Part shown: positions 4,644 through 5,171 of the stretch, one piece after another
Numbering within the stretch: position 1 is the stretch's first letter
How the letters are laid out: each line of letters starts with the position of its first letter
Assembly (NCBI GenBank): GCA_017938785.1
Contig: JAGBAU010000322.1
Coordinates: forward strand, 1-5,171
Source of the DNA: Clostridia bacterium
Lineage (GTDB): Bacteria > Bacillota_A > Clostridia > Christensenellales > Aristaeellaceae
Direction of reading: 5' to 3'
Length of the DNA: 5,171 bases
Program-made: the position numbers and the translations under genes
Notes under the pieces: generated by a model
The model's database searches: none
What the model was told of the DNA's origin: nothing
The model's input: only the letters and a program-made list of their open reading frames with translations

Positions 4644-5171
4644 ATGGCTAAATTGTATTTCCGCTACGGCGCGATGGGTTCCTCGAAGACGGCAAATGCC
4701 ATCATGGTGCAGTACAACTACCATGAGCGCGGACAGAATGCGCTGATGATCAAGCCCTGCCTGGACAACCGCGACGGCGAGCGCATCGTGGGCAGCCGCA
4801 GCGGCCTGTCCGCCCCCTGCATCTACATGGAGGAGATCGACACCGTGGATCTCTCCGCCTACAACTGCATCATCGTGGACGAGGCCCAGTTCCTGAAGAA
4901 GGAACAGGTGCAGCGCCTGGTGGACATCGTGGACAATATGGGTATCCCGGTGATTTGCTACGGCCTGCGCGCCGACTTCCAGGGCAACCTCTTTGAGGGC
5001 AGCACCTGGCTGATGGCCTGGGCGGACACCATCGAGGAGATCAAGACCGTTTGCTGGTGCGGACGCAAGGCCATCACCAACGCCCGCGTGGTGAACGGCA
5101 AGGTTGCCCGCGAGGGCGAGCAGATCGTACTCGGCGGCAACGAGAGCTATGTGGCCCTGTGCCGCAAGCAC
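4644..5171 (+). CDS. tdk: Thymidine kinase (class II), truncated at the window edge
   Basis: 176 codons, open at the right edge; by comparison with the roughly 190-205-residue family, only a short C-terminal tail is missing. The enzyme phosphorylates thymidine to dTMP with ATP in the cytosolic pyrimidine salvage pathway. Visible landmarks are the P-loop GAMGSSKT (9-16), the SRSGL segment (51-55), and IIVDEAQFL (76-84) with the expected catalytic base Glu80. Next come IPVICYGLRADFQGNLFEGS (101-120), containing the Mg-associated and substrate-binding regions, and the thymidine lasso EGEQIVLGGNESYV (157-170). The structural zinc site is predicted from Cys137 and Cys139 (VCWCGRKA) with Cys173 and His176 (CRKH); the window ends on that last ligand. 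AGGAGAG sits 8 bases before ATG 4644. An ATG at 4636 is out of frame and too close to the ribosome binding site. The gene has its own promoter and is divergent from tmcAL. Confidence 0.96.
   Translation, partial: MAKLYFRYGAMGSSKTANAIMVQYNYHERGQNALMIKPCLDNRDGERIVGSRSGLSAPCIYMEEIDTVDLSAYNCIIVDEAQFLKKEQVQRLVDIVDNMGIPVICYGLRADFQGNLFEGSTWLMAWADTIEEIKTVCWCGRKAITNARVVNGKVAREGEQIVLGGNESYVALCRKH

Noticed and set aside
4641..5171. Open frame on the minus strand across the right end
   Set aside because: It is the antisense of thymidine kinase, whose motifs are unmistakable on the plus strand.

Overview
The window looks like chromosome from a fairly GC-rich member of the Bacillota (Clostridia-like). This is an inference from the families present (a YhaM-type exoribonuclease, a TmcAL/YlbM tRNA-modifying enzyme, a class II thymidine kinase), from the strong GGAGG-type ribosome binding sites, and from several sigma-A-type promoters with near-consensus -10 boxes. 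The genus cannot be told. No tRNA, rRNA, CRISPR array, transposase or integrase is visible.

Layout, left to right. (1) Positions 1-204, minus strand: the first 68 codons of a rubrerythrin-like (ferritin-like diiron) protein that runs off the left edge, with its own promoter at 258-286. (2) Positions 348-1313, minus: a complete yhaM-like 3'-5' exoribonuclease with an OB-fold and an HD domain, its own promoter and a strong terminator. (3) Positions 1446-3317, plus: an operon of three small membrane proteins of no family I recognise. It is driven by a TATAAT promoter back to back with the yhaM promoter and closed by a 15-bp-stem terminator. Between its second and third genes lies a 92-bp relic that preserves the two ends of a copy of the third gene. 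(4) Positions 3335-4498, minus: a complete tmcAL, convergent with the operon and sharing its terminator hairpin. (5) Positions 4644 to the right edge, plus: thymidine kinase (tdk), cut off within a few residues of its expected C-terminus and divergent from tmcAL.

The flanking genes are housekeeping functions: RNA decay, tRNA wobble-base acetylation, thymidine salvage and probably peroxide/iron handling. Each has its own promoter, so no shared pathway is implied. The unusual part is the membrane-protein operon. Its first gene places a small domain outside the cell, its second carries a cytosolic domain that may be PH-like, and its third is a lower-GC two-helix membrane protein that appears to have been tandemly duplicated, with the upstream copy later collapsed by an internal deletion. 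The relic still links genes two and three through three successive stop/start overlaps and supplies the ribosome binding site of the third gene.
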